Shown piece by piece: positions 24,731 to 32,613 of a DNA stretch of 64,000 bases (its first letter is position 1; the number at the start of each line of letters is the position of its first letter). Position numbers and translations under genes: made by a program. Source of the stretch: Nitratireductor sp. B36 (GTDB lineage Bacteria; Pseudomonadota; Alphaproteobacteria; Rhizobiales; Rhizobiaceae); assembly GCF_020833685.1 (NCBI RefSeq), contig NZ_JACKZY010000002.1, positions 248,001 through 312,000 of the forward strand, given 5' to 3'. The notes beneath the pieces are model-generated. The model searched no databases. It was not told where the DNA came from and was given only the letters and a program-made list of their open reading frames with translations.

Positions 24731-25633
24731 TTATTTGTTGGGATAATTTTCTTTCAGCCACTGGGCGAGAAAGTCCACAAACGCGCGGACTTTTGCAGGC
24801 AAATAGCGTCGATGCGGATAGATGGCGTATATTCCGGCGCCGTCGAAGCTGTTTTGCTCGAGCAGGGGGACCAGACGACCGGCACTGATTTCCGGATCCG
24901 CGATGAAGTCCGGCAGGATGGCGAAACCCAGGCCGGACAAAGCCGCTGCTCTGGCCGCCATGGGGCTGTTTACCTCCAGGCGCCCGGTGACCGGGACGTT
25001 GACGGTTGTGCCATCTTCCAGGCGGAACGGCCAATTCTGACGGTAGCGACTGTTGGTGTCTACAATACAGGGTAAATGGGTGAGCTCTTGCGGCGTGCCT
25101 GGTTCACCATGACGGGAGATTAACTCAGGGGACGCGCAAAGCATTACGCGGAATGGAGCCAGCCGCTTGGCGATCAGAGAGGAGTCGGCGAGCTTGGTGA
25201 TGCGAATGGCGAGATCGAAACCCTCCTCGACCAGGTCCACGAAACGGTCGTCGAGATTGATTTCGAGCGTGACGTCCGGGTGCGCGCTGGCGAAATCGAT
25301 GAGTGATTGACCGATGGGAGCATCGGCAAATGTACGGGGTGCGGAGAGCTTTATCCTGCCGCGGACATCTCCTGAAGAATCGCGCACCGCCTCGGCAAGG
25401 TCCTCGACATCACGCAACAGTTCAACGGCGCGGGCGAAATAGGTGTGGCCGGCTTCCGTGAGGGACAACTGCCTTGTGGTGCGGTTGAGCAGAAGGGCGC
25501 CCAGTTCGTCTTCCAGCTCGCGGACATATTTCGACAAAAGCGCCTTCGATTTTCCGACCTTTCGCGCGGCGGCGGAAAAGCCTTCGGCCTCGACTACATC
25601 GACGAATGCGCGCATGCGGCTGAGTGTGTCCAC
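24731..25633 (-). CDS. LysR-family transcriptional regulator
   Basis: 300 residues. The N-terminal winged helix-turn-helix is clear: MRAFVDVVEAEGFSAAARKVGKSKALLSKYVRELEDELGALLL in order (residues about 7-50). The LysR substrate domain follows (from about 90). It resembles the DsdC/YafC-like subgroup with a CRG/AaeR-type effector domain. It lies 11 bases downstream of the amidase gene on the same strand, so it may be cotranscribed with it instead of acting divergently. Confidence 0.92.
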   Translation of the reverse strand: MDTLSRMRAFVDVVEAEGFSAAARKVGKSKALLSKYVRELEDELGALLLNRTTRQLSLTEAGHTYFARAVELLRDVEDLAEAVRDSSGDVRGRIKLSAPRTFADAPIGQSLIDFASAHPDVTLEINLDDRFVDLVEEGFDLAIRITKLADSSLIAKRLAPFRVMLCASPELISRHGEPGTPQELTHLPCIVDTNSRYRQNWPFRLEDGTTVNVPVTGRLEVNSPMAARAAALSGLGFAILPDFIADPEISAGRLVPLLEQNSFDGAGIYAIYPHRRYLPAKVRAFVDFLAQWLKENYPNK

Positions 25634-25644
25634 GAGAGTTTCCT

Positions 25645-26832
25645 TCAGCTTCCAGAGAGGATGTCGGCGGCGATGCGGATGAGCTGCCGGTCGCTGCCGG
25701 CGGGCCCGAGCAGTGAGATGCCGAAGGGGGCATCATGCACCTGGCCGAGAGGGATGGTGATCTGCGGCCAGCCCAGTAGGCCGGCAATGGACGTAAGCTT
25801 CAGCGCAAGGCTTCGATAGCGGTCGAGCTCTTCCTGCGTAGCGTTTTTCAGCGGCGCCACGGTCGGCTGGGTCGGCATGACGAGCACCATGTCGTGATCG
25901 AAGAGTGCTGCAAAGTCCTGCTGGAAACGATGGCGCTCAGCGCGCGCCTCGGCCACCGTCGTCGCGCTCAGACGGCTGCCAAACTCGAACCGTTCGTGAA
26001 CGCCGGGACCGAGTTGCGGGTTTGCAGAGCGGATGAACTCGCCATGCACCTGCCAAGCCTCGAAAGCCTGGATAATACGGAAGCACTCGAACAGCCTGTC
26101 CATGGAGCCAGGCAGAGCAAGGAAGGCAGCGTCCCGGTCGAAATGATGCATGACTGACGCAAACATCGCGCCGTAGACCGAGCGCTCCTGCTCCGCGAAA
26201 AGAAGGGCCTCGAAATCCGAGATGCGGACCGGGCGCACGAGACGGTCCTTATGCGGATCGTTTCCAAGAAGCACATCGCCGACCCGTGAATAGATAATTG
26301 CATCCCGGGAGAACCAGCCAAACGTGTCGAAAGACGGGGCAAGGGGCATGGCTCCCTCGAGCGGGATGCGGCCGTGCGTCGTGCGGAGACCGATCAGGCC
26401 ACAATAGGAAGCGGGCGCGCGGATGGAGCCATTCGTGTCAGAACCGGCGGCAATGTCGGCCAACCCGCCAGCCACCGCTGCGGCCGAACCGGAAGAAGAG
26501 CCACCGGTGAAACGTTGCGGTGCGGCGCGATTGACTGGAGCGGGGTAGTGGGCGTTCTGCCCAATCATCGAGAAGGTCAGTTCATCGGTTTGTGTCTTGC
26601 CAATGAAGCGTGCGCCCGCATCAAGAAGTTGCTGGATTGCTGGTGCTGTGCTCTGGGCGCGGGGATAATGCTCAGCGCGGCGCGGATTGCCGCCACCGGT
26701 CGGATATCCCGCTACGTCGAAGATATCTTTCACACCAAGCGTCAGACCCGCCAATGGTCCCTCGCCACTGGCAGGAGGAGAAGCGTCTGGGTAATCGAGG
26801 AAAGCGTTCAGCGTATCGCGCATCTTGATCAT
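25645..26832 (-). CDS. Amidase (amidase-signature family)
   Basis: 395 residues. The Ser-cisSer-Lys triad is visible: Lys in LTLGVKDIFDVAG, cis-Ser in FTGGSSSGSAAAVAGG, and the nucleophile in AAGSDTNGSIRAPASYCG. The family hydrolyses amide bonds; this one may act on small amides, with no clue to the substrate. ATG 26832 is chosen because AGGAAG lies about seven bases upstream; earlier in-frame ATGs (26847 and beyond) lack one. Divergent from the decarboxylase leader. Confidence 0.9.
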   Translation of the reverse strand: MIKMRDTLNAFLDYPDASPPASGEGPLAGLTLGVKDIFDVAGYPTGGGNPRRAEHYPRAQSTAPAIQQLLDAGARFIGKTQTDELTFSMIGQNAHYPAPVNRAAPQRFTGGSSSGSAAAVAGGLADIAAGSDTNGSIRAPASYCGLIGLRTTHGRIPLEGAMPLAPSFDTFGWFSRDAIIYSRVGDVLLGNDPHKDRLVRPVRISDFEALLFAEQERSVYGAMFASVMHHFDRDAAFLALPGSMDRLFECFRIIQAFEAWQVHGEFIRSANPQLGPGVHERFEFGSRLSATTVAEARAERHRFQQDFAALFDHDMVLVMPTQPTVAPLKNATQEELDRYRSLALKLTSIAGLLGWPQITIPLGQVHDAPFGISLLGPAGSDRQLIRIAADILSGS

Positions 26833-26908
26833 TATCGTCTTCCTCATCGCCCCAGAGCGCCAAAGGTCGGCATTCACGCGCTTTTTTTCAAGGACATAAA
26901 ATTTTTCA

Positions 26909-26937
26909 TTGATTGTGACAGCCGTTGCGCCTATATC
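26909..26937 (+). promoter_or_regulatory. Predicted promoter of the ornithine decarboxylase transcript
   Basis: TTGATT (26909-26914), 17-base spacer, TATATC (26932-26937). Transcription would start near 26944, leaving a leader of about 435 nt before the coding region. Confidence 0.45.
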
Positions 26938-26943
26938 CGCGCT

Positions 26944-27378
26944 GCCCAAAGTCGCACGTGCCTGTGGGTGTCCGCCGGGCCTCGAAAATGGCGAGGAAAC
27001 CGGTACGGTACCTGGACCTAACCGCTCCAGTCGGTCTGATGGCCAACCATCAAACCGAGGACATCTTGAAGCAACGACGGTGCGGGCCTTTCTGGTGTCT
27101 GCCGGCTGTCCAAAAGCCGGGGTTACTGAAGAGGCACACCTTCATTGCCGGCAGTGCGGTTGGGATCTCCCATCCAAAGCTGAGGCAGACAAAGCGCATC
27201 TTCGCCGCGAGGCGGGAATGCATCGTAGCGCGTTATCGCATGACCTGGTTCCGGTGCTCTCCACCTGCCGGCTCCCGTGTGCGCATGCCGCGCCCTTTGT
27301 CCACCGCGGAAGCAAGGTTCGCTTTCGCAGTTCGAAGCTTCGGTAACGCGGTCTGAAAGCCGCGATTGGAGAGACACA
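26944..27378 (+). promoter_or_regulatory. Long structured leader of the speF-motif kind upstream of ornithine decarboxylase
   Basis: The 435 bp hold no convincing gene but several helices: CCTCG/CGAGG (26980-26996), GATGG-CCAA-CCATC (27038-27051), CCGGCT/AGCCGG (27102-27120), and the symmetrical GGTACGGTACC (27002-27012). The speF RNA motif is described from alphaproteobacterial ornithine decarboxylase leaders, and position, size and helix richness fit. Open frames across it overlap each other and look unlike proteins. I could not run a covariance model. Confidence 0.6.
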
Positions 27379-28512
27379 ATGGCCACCCAGCGTATTCTCG
27401 ATTTCCTCGCCACCCGACGTCCCGAAGGGCCCTGCCTCGTCGTTGATCTCGACGTGGTGCGCGACAATTTTTGCGCCTTCGAAAAGGCATTGCCCGATTC
27501 CCGGATCTACTATGCGGTGAAGGCCAACCCGGCGCCGGAAATCCTGCGTCTTCTTGCTCAGTTGGGCTCCAGCTTCGACACGGCTTCGGTGGCCGAGATC
27601 GAGATGGCGATGAATGCTGGCGCGACTGCAGACCGCATCTCCTATGGCAACACGATCAAGAAGGAGCGCGATATCGCGCGTGCCTATGAACTGGGCATCC
27701 GCCTGTTCGCGGTCGATTGCGAGGAAGAGGTGGAAAAAATCGCTCGTGTTGCACCCGGTAGCAAAGTGTTCTGCCGTGTCCTGACGGATGGCGCCGGGGC
27801 CGAGTGGCCACTGTCGCGCAAGTTTGGCTGTGTACCGGGCATGGCTGTCGACGTCTTGCGCCATGCCCGCGCCCTCGGTCTGGACCCCTACGGGGTTTCC
27901 TTTCACGTTGGTTCGCAGCAAACCGATCTCGACGCTTGGGATCGTGCACTGGCTGACGCGCGTGGTGTTTTTGGTGCGCTGGCCGACGAAGGTATTGTGC
28001 TGCGCATGGTCAATATGGGGGGCGGCTTCCCGACGCGTTACCTGCGGGACGTGCCAGCTGCTCAGGCTTACGGCCAGGCGATCTTTTCGGCGCTTCGCAA
28101 GCATTTCGGCAACCGCATTCCCGAAACGATTATCGAGCCAGGGCGCGGCATGGTGGGCAATGCAGGTGTCATCAAGTCGGAAGTGGTGCTGATCTCCAAA
28201 AAGGCGGACAACGACAATGTCCGCTGGGTCTATCTTGATATCGGCAAGTTTGGCGGTCTGGCCGAGACCATGGATGAGGCGATCCGCTACCCACTCGTGA
28301 CGCGTCACGACGGCAGCGAAACGGCGCCATGCGTGCTCGCTGGTCCGACCTGTGATTCCGCCGACGTGATGTATGAGAAGACCCCTTATCCGCTGCCGCT
28401 GTCGCTGACCATAGGCGATGAGGTGCTGATCGAGGGCACGGGTGCATACACCACGACCTATGCATCGGTGGCTTTCAACGGTTTCGAGCCGCTCCGATCC
28501 TATGTGATCTGA
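27379..28512 (+). CDS. Ornithine decarboxylase (group IV, alanine-racemase fold)
   Basis: 377 residues, PLP-dependent. It decarboxylates ornithine (some members also lysine) to putrescine (cadaverine). The PLP Lys is in IYYAVKANP; FHVGSQ, GGGFPTRY and the phosphate-binding GRGMVGNAG follow; the active-site Cys from the partner subunit is in GPTCDSADVMYE. ATG 27379 follows GGAGAG. A long leader suggests polyamine control. It feeds homospermidine synthase. A terminator-like hairpin separates it from the GNAT gene. Confidence 0.94.
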   Translation: MATQRILDFLATRRPEGPCLVVDLDVVRDNFCAFEKALPDSRIYYAVKANPAPEILRLLAQLGSSFDTASVAEIEMAMNAGATADRISYGNTIKKERDIARAYELGIRLFAVDCEEEVEKIARVAPGSKVFCRVLTDGAGAEWPLSRKFGCVPGMAVDVLRHARALGLDPYGVSFHVGSQQTDLDAWDRALADARGVFGALADEGIVLRMVNMGGGFPTRYLRDVPAAQAYGQAIFSALRKHFGNRIPETIIEPGRGMVGNAGVIKSEVVLISKKADNDNVRWVYLDIGKFGGLAETMDEAIRYPLVTRHDGSETAPCVLAGPTCDSADVMYEKTPYPLPLSLTIGDEVLIEGTGAYTTTYASVAFNGFEPLRSYVI

Positions 28513-28525
28513 CCTAGACTGTGTT

Positions 28526-28555
28526 GCCCGCGCGCTGCAGCGCGGGCCGGGTTTT
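28526..28555 (+). terminator. Terminator-like hairpin after ornithine decarboxylase
   Basis: GCCCGCGC (28526-28533) pairs perfectly with GCGCGGGC (28540-28547), followed by CGGGTTTT. It is partly a weak terminator, so some readthrough into the GNAT gene is likely. Confidence 0.75.
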
Positions 28556-28576
28556 CCGGATTTCAGGATCAGGCTT

Positions 28577-29140
28577 ATGGAACAGGCTGTTTTCGGCAGC
28601 GCATGTGCGCCTGCCATCTCGATTCTTTGCGAAAAGGCTGGTGATGCGGCCGAGCGGGAGGCTCTGCTGGATCGCGTCATGGGTCCTCGGCGCAAGTCAA
28701 AATCTTCGGAGAAGCTGCGCCGCGGTCGTTTGCCGGCGGAAGGTTTGGCGTTCGTTGCGCGTGACTTGGGCGGTCGTATGATCGGCTCTGTCCGCCTCTG
28801 GAACGTTCGCCTGGGCGATGCTGGCGCCAATGCGCTTCTTCTCGGACCGCTCGCAGTTGAAAGAGAGTTCGCCGGGCAGGGGGTTGGCGCTGCGCTGATG
28901 CGCCATGCGATTGCAGAGGCGCGTCGGCTGGAGCATCAGGCTATCCTGCTCGTCGGTGATGCCGGCTATTATGGCCGCTTTGGTTTCACGTCCGACCTGA
29001 CAGGGGGGATTTCCATGCCCGGCCCATATGAGGCCCACAGGTTTTTGGCGTTGGAGCTTACAACGGGCGCGATGGCGCACGCGAGCGGCACGCTTTGTCC
29101 CACCGGACGGAAAGCAGCTACGCGCAGTCTGGTTGCTTGA
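28577..29140 (+). CDS. GNAT-family N-acetyltransferase downstream of ornithine decarboxylase
   Basis: 187 residues. Acetyl-CoA site LLLGPLAVEREFAGQGVGAALM (partial; Q-x-x-G-x-G/A pattern) and the typical GDAGYYGRFGFTSD segment of YhbS-like acetyltransferases. ATG 28577 follows GGATCAGG. In rhizobia a GNAT gene commonly lies after this decarboxylase, so a link to polyamine acetylation is possible but inferred. The end is marked by a strong inverted repeat. Confidence 0.88.
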   Translation: MEQAVFGSACAPAISILCEKAGDAAEREALLDRVMGPRRKSKSSEKLRRGRLPAEGLAFVARDLGGRMIGSVRLWNVRLGDAGANALLLGPLAVEREFAGQGVGAALMRHAIAEARRLEHQAILLVGDAGYYGRFGFTSDLTGGISMPGPYEAHRFLALELTTGAMAHASGTLCPTGRKAATRSLVA

Positions 29141-29146
29141 TGATGA

Positions 29147-29181
29147 CGGAGCGGATCGCACAGGATTTGCGATCCGCTCCG
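29147..29181. terminator. Strong inverted repeat between convergent GNAT and SCP2 genes
   Basis: CGGAGCGGATCGCA (29147-29160) pairs perfectly with TGCGATCCGCTCCG (29168-29181) around a seven-base loop, with AATCTTTTCTC shortly after on the plus strand. Probably a terminator for the convergent pair. Confidence 0.8.
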
Positions 29182-29228
29182 GCAAATCTTTTCTCAGAGC
29201 TTATGCGTCTCCAGCTCAGGGGAGTGCG

Positions 29229-29510
29229 TTACAAGATCTGGCTCAGCTGCATGGCGACAGACATGTCGCCATCAACCTTGAGTTTTCCCTGCATGAATGC
29301 AGCTGTTGGGTCGAGGTCGCCCGATATCATTGCTTCCAGATCGTCTTTGGACAGGCTGATGACGCAATCGGCCTGACCATCTTCAGTAGAAACAGCGCTG
29401 CCATCCACCACGATGACACCGTCATCCCCACAGTCAAACTTGACCGAACGGCTGAAATCCGAAGCCGCCACGCGGGCCTTCACTTTATCGGCAATTGCGT
29501 CCATCCCCAT
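29229..29510 (-). CDS. SCP2 sterol-carrier-like domain protein
   Basis: 93 residues, a stand-alone SCP2 domain that binds lipids or acyl-CoA in a hydrophobic tunnel. The typical pattern DCVISLSKDDLEAMISGDLDP...AFMQGKLKVDGDMSVAMQL is complete. ATG 29510 has GGGAG upstream; an ATG two codons later is possible. A TTGACG-N4-CGTCAA operator-like site lies about 100 bp upstream. Confidence 0.9.
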   Translation of the reverse strand: MGMDAIADKVKARVAASDFSRSVKFDCGDDGVIVVDGSAVSTEDGQADCVISLSKDDLEAMISGDLDPTAAFMQGKLKVDGDMSVAMQLSQIL

Positions 29511-29608
29511 ATGGATTCTCCCTGTATGCGCATCTGCGTTGTGTTGTCATTCGGTTGGCAATAGCACATGTCGGGTGCAGTCTGCCGCTGGCGGACAGTA
29601 GGTTACAC

Positions 29609-29624
29609 TTGACGTTTACGTCAA
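29609..29624. promoter_or_regulatory. TTGACG-TTTA-CGTCAA inverted repeat (LiuR-type operator form)
   Basis: A perfect inverted repeat in the gap between the SCP2 gene and the MarR gene stop. It resembles operator sequences of MerR-family LiuR regulators of branched-chain amino acid and fatty acid breakdown. SCP2 is the only gene it could control by position. Confidence 0.5.
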
Positions 29625-29638
29625 CGTCTTTCTTGCCG

Positions 29639-30172
29639 TCAACGTCGTGGTATTGGCGCTCGTTTCTTGCCGACAAGCAGGCGGTCGAGAAGTGCGATCA
29701 GAGCGTCTCTATTGTCTTCTCCCCCTAGTCTTTCAATGATCCGCTTCTCATGTTGAGCCCACAATTTCGAGATCTCAGAAACGAAATCGGAGCCCTTTGC
29801 AGTGAGGTGCAGGGAATGTGAACGGCGGTCGATGTCGCCTTTGCGACGCTCAGCCAGACCGCGGGTCTCAAGGCAATCCATGAGTGCAACGAAATTGGCG
29901 CGCTTGATGCCCAACTGCTCCGCCACCTCTGTTTGCTTTTGGCCCGGATTGGCGGCAATCAGAGACAAGACTGCAAATTCGGTTGGTCGCAGCTTCACGC
30001 AGGCGAAGGACTTCTGGAAATCCTGAAATACGACAAGTTGCGCCCGGCGCAGCTTGTAGCCGATGGCGGTCGCCAGAAGCGGTAAACAGGGGCTCTGAGC
30101 GTGGCTCTCAAAAACATCAAGATATTCATTCCCGGGGTTTCCGGTGGATATATTGACCGAAGGCTGGGTCAT
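29639..30172 (-). CDS. MarR-family transcriptional regulator
   Basis: 177 residues. Winged helix core PTEFAVLSLIAANPGQKQTEVAEQLGIKRANFVALMDCLETRGLAER and the wing residues KGDIDRRSHSLHLTAKG (in sequence from about 62 to 130) are typical. ATG 30172 (MTQPSVN) has GGAG about 13 bases upstream; the longer open frame to 30313 is probably untranslated. No target gene is divergently adjacent; it may control itself. An ATACG-N5-CGTAT repeat lies in its upstream region (30291-30308). Confidence 0.9.
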   Translation of the reverse strand: MTQPSVNISTGNPGNEYLDVFESHAQSPCLPLLATAIGYKLRRAQLVVFQDFQKSFACVKLRPTEFAVLSLIAANPGQKQTEVAEQLGIKRANFVALMDCLETRGLAERRKGDIDRRSHSLHLTAKGSDFVSEISKLWAQHEKRIIERLGGEDNRDALIALLDRLLVGKKRAPIPRR

Positions 30173-30671
30173 CTTCACTGTAAATCTCCAAACTATACTC
30201 TTTCGGCCCGCATAAACCGCATCGTCGAAACAGTGCTTTGCATCTCGACCGATAATTGGCGAGACCACCGAAGTAGCAAAAGACTGTTTGCATACGTTGG
30301 CCGTATAAGGCAACGCCCTATATCCACATTAAACAGATCCATTTTGGACAAGAATGAGGCGTTTGGATACAAAAGTTCACATAGAATGAGGTTTTTGTAT
30401 GTTATGTTTATGGGTATAAGTTTTATAAATAATATTATTTAATACTTCTATTTTTCGTATATGGCTTTGTCTGAATGCTAAAATCAATAAATATTATGTT
30501 TCATATGTATTTCTTCACCGCCAAAGCCTTCTTCGGCTCGGCGATCGCATATCTCGCAACAAGTCGGGGGAAGCTCAAGCGGGATGTGAGAGCTTGTCTC
30601 TCTGTTCAATGCAATGGAGAAAGATGCGTCCGGAGATTATCTGCCATGCCCACCCCCGCTAGACGCTAGGC
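30173..30671. other. 499-bp gene-poor gap with AT-rich core bordering the flagellar cluster
   Basis: No gene is supported. Bases 30370-30510 are strikingly AT-rich (runs such as TTTTATAAATAATATTATTT) against a GC-rich background. A 64-codon open frame at 30475-30669 has a non-protein-like composition and no ribosome site. The AT-rich core may carry the MarR promoter or mark an old junction. Confidence 0.6.
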
Positions 30672-31187
30672 TTAGTGAGCACTCTTTTTGGGTGCGGGCG
30701 CGGCTTCTGCCGGTCCGAGCCTGCTGCGGGCAGTCTTGTCGCGGATCTCGCTCTTCGACAAATATTCGGCCTGCTCGATGAATACCTCGTGGATGAGCTT
30801 ATCGCCGACGCGCTCGTTGATGCTGTCGCGAAGCCCATCCCGGAAAGCTACAACGTCGAAGCCCTCTTTGCTTGTGTAGTCAATCGCGGGGTTTGCATAG
30901 AGGTGGGAATAAATCTCATCGACCAGCATCGTCTGGACAGGGATGCTGAGCGCGGGCAGTTTCTTCGAATCCACGGAGTAGGAGAGGCGGGTCAGAAAGT
31001 AACCATCCACCACCCCGGCCTTGATCACCGGCACAGAGATGACATCGGTGCTCACATAGTCGAGGCCACCGAAAAATGCGGGTGGTGGCTCTGCACTGAT
31101 CTTGGCCTGCGAGAACTGGAACGAATAGAGCATCGTTCCAACCGTGACGGCACAGATCCAGAGCGCGGCAAAAACGAATTTGATCAT
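30672..31187 (-). CDS. Second FliL-like membrane protein at the end of the flagellar cluster
   Basis: 171 residues. One N-terminal membrane helix (about 2-22), then a periplasmic part with GYFLTRLSYSVDSKKL and a conserved-looking stretch FRDGLRDSINERVGDKLIHEVF, which recalls the FliL pattern (regular strand, then LR..INE...V). The canonical FliL is at 51543. ATG overlaps the upstream gene stop (ATGA). Family assignment is my reading of the pattern; function is likely stator- or basal-body-linked by position. Confidence 0.6.
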   Translation of the reverse strand: MIKFVFAALWICAVTVGTMLYSFQFSQAKISAEPPPAFFGGLDYVSTDVISVPVIKAGVVDGYFLTRLSYSVDSKKLPALSIPVQTMLVDEIYSHLYANPAIDYTSKEGFDVVAFRDGLRDSINERVGDKLIHEVFIEQAEYLSKSEIRDKTARSRLGPAEAAPAPKKSAH

Positions 31188-31597
31188 GCCGGTGAGGCCT
31201 GTCCGAATTCCTGCTGCGAGTAGGTGCCGTCTGTCTGTGCGCGCTGGATGGCGTCTTGCAGAAGATCGGCAACTTCGTTGACCGCACCCATGTGAGCCCG
31301 AATGGTGGCCTCGTTGTCGGCGAGCTTGTCGCGCAGGCGAATGAGGGCATCCCGGTGCGCATTGGCCAGCCCCGCCTCATTGGCGCCTTTGAGTGCCCGG
31401 GTCAGCTCGTAGAGGTGCCGGCTTTTTCGGGCGTTGGAAGCCTTGAGGTCGAAGGCAGGGTCGTTGCGGATTGCCGCGGTTTCCGCATCGATGGTTTCCT
31501 CAATGCGCCGCATGATCGCCAAAGCGCTTGCGCCACCATGCTGGTTCAACATGAGGGAGGCATTGTCGGAGTTTGCTGCGGAGGTCATATCATACAT
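31184..31597 (-). CDS. FlgN-like flagellar chaperone candidate
   Basis: 137 residues, almost wholly helical with amphipathic heptads (IMRRIEETIDAETAAI; LRDKLADNEATIRAHMGAV). Size, acidic character and location suit FlgN, the chaperone for the hook-junction proteins FlgK and FlgL, both encoded in this cluster. Sequence evidence alone is weak. It lies 22 bases after flgJ and overlaps the next start by four bases. Confidence 0.5.
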   Translation of the reverse strand: MYDMTSAANSDNASLMLNQHGGASALAIMRRIEETIDAETAAIRNDPAFDLKASNARKSRHLYELTRALKGANEAGLANAHRDALIRLRDKLADNEATIRAHMGAVNEVADLLQDAIQRAQTDGTYSQQEFGQASPA

Positions 31598-31619
31598 GAG
31601 GTTGTTCCGTTCCTGAACT

Positions 31620-32195
31620 TCAGCTGTCTTTGTCGCCGCCGGCCGGGGCCGTGTTCACGCCCAGCGTTTTGGCTGCTTCCCGTTGAATTTCCTCGACCAT
31701 GGCAGTGGAAAGAAGCGCGCGTTTTCCGATCTCTTCCTGCTCAGGTGTTTGGGAGACTGCGCCTATCGGCACGGGCTTTTCATTCTCCACCGTGTAGTCG
31801 CGCAAGACATTGCGCGCGATGCCGATGCCGCCCTTTTCTGCCAGCGTTTCGCTCAGTTGCTGGGCCAGCATGGAGCGCCACATTTCACCCGCAAGACCCT
31901 CGCCGTAGACGGCAGATGTTTCCTCAGGCAGAAGGGACTGCATAAAGTTCTGCAGGACCATCGCTTCAAATTTCTTCTCGACATCGGAAGGCGCGTTTGC
32001 GCTGGCCTTCGAAGTCTGGACGGAACTGCTGTCGAACACTGCCGAGAAACTTGCGGTCACACCGGATTTCGCCTGGAGCCGCTCTTTTGCAGCTGCAGCT
32101 TTGGCGGGGTCGGCGGCGCGCGCGACGTTCAGGACAATGTCGCCGGGAGGCGATATCGCCAAGGCGTCCTCCATCATTCGTTTCGTAGGCAGCAT
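31620..32195 (-). CDS. flgJ: FlgJ-like rod-binding protein (no muramidase domain)
   Basis: 191 residues. The rod-binding domain runs from about 74 to 128: KKFEAMVLQNFMQSLLPEET, GEGLAGEMWRSMLAQQLSET and GGIGIA. FlgJ caps the growing rod. The C-terminal peptidoglycan hydrolase part found in enteric FlgJ is absent; a separate lytic transglycosylase gene at 41828 probably supplies it. The start is uncertain (ATG 32195, or the internal ATGs at residues 7 and 8). Confidence 0.8.
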   Translation of the reverse strand: MLPTKRMMEDALAISPPGDIVLNVARAADPAKAAAAKERLQAKSGVTASFSAVFDSSSVQTSKASANAPSDVEKKFEAMVLQNFMQSLLPEETSAVYGEGLAGEMWRSMLAQQLSETLAEKGGIGIARNVLRDYTVENEKPVPIGAVSQTPEQEEIGKRALLSTAMVEEIQREAAKTLGVNTAPAGGDKDS

Positions 32196-32221
32196 CTTCC
32201 CAGAACAAGCTTGTGGGAGGC

Positions 32222-32611
32222 TTAAGTCTCGACGGGTTTGCTCCGCTCGATGAACTCAAGACGTTCCCTGTCAGCAGCACTCCGTTCGGAGAGATCTGTG
32301 GCTTCGCGATAGGCTCGCGCGAGCGCATTGCCGCGTGCATCAGCCTGCAAGAGGCGCTGTGCTTCCTGCCTGGCGCGCTCGGTGCTTGTGCGGCTGCGTT
32401 CGAGCGCACTGGCGACGCGACGGTGATAGAGTTCAGGAAACAGGGCGGTCATGGCCGATCCGGCATCGAGCGTTTCGGTTATGGCTTTTGCCTCTTCGTG
32501 TGCGACGGCGGCCTCGGCCATGTGCGCGGCGTGTTGGGCCTGATGAAAATCCTTGAGGCGCTGCATGACCATAACCAGTTTCTGCAGGCGCTTCTGACGG
32601 GGTGTCGGCAT
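32222..32611 (-). CDS. FliJ-like coiled-coil flagellar protein
   Basis: 129 residues, predicted continuous coiled coil with a basic start (PTPRQKRLQKLVMVMQRL) and many Ala, Glu and Arg. This is the form of FliJ, the export-ATPase stalk and chaperone-escort protein, but the gene is beside fliR and far from fliI. No catalytic motif. It begins two bases after the fliR stop, so it is in the same operon. Confidence 0.5.
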   Translation of the reverse strand: MPTPRQKRLQKLVMVMQRLKDFHQAQHAAHMAEAAVAHEEAKAITETLDAGSAMTALFPELYHRRVASALERSRTSTERARQEAQRLLQADARGNALARAYREATDLSERSAADRERLEFIERSKPVET

Positions 32612-32613
32612 CG

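Noticed and set aside
26909-27356. Two overlapping open frames of about 145 codons upstream of ornithine decarboxylase
   Set aside because: They lie in different frames over a helix-rich leader, lack ribosome sites and have protein-unlike composition; structured RNA explains the region better.
27142-28830. 562-codon open frame antisense to ornithine decarboxylase
   Set aside because: GC-rich shadow of a well-supported gene; no recognisable domain.
30475-30669. 64-codon open frame in the AT-rich gap
   Set aside because: No ribosome site, abrupt change in composition along its length, and no family resemblance.
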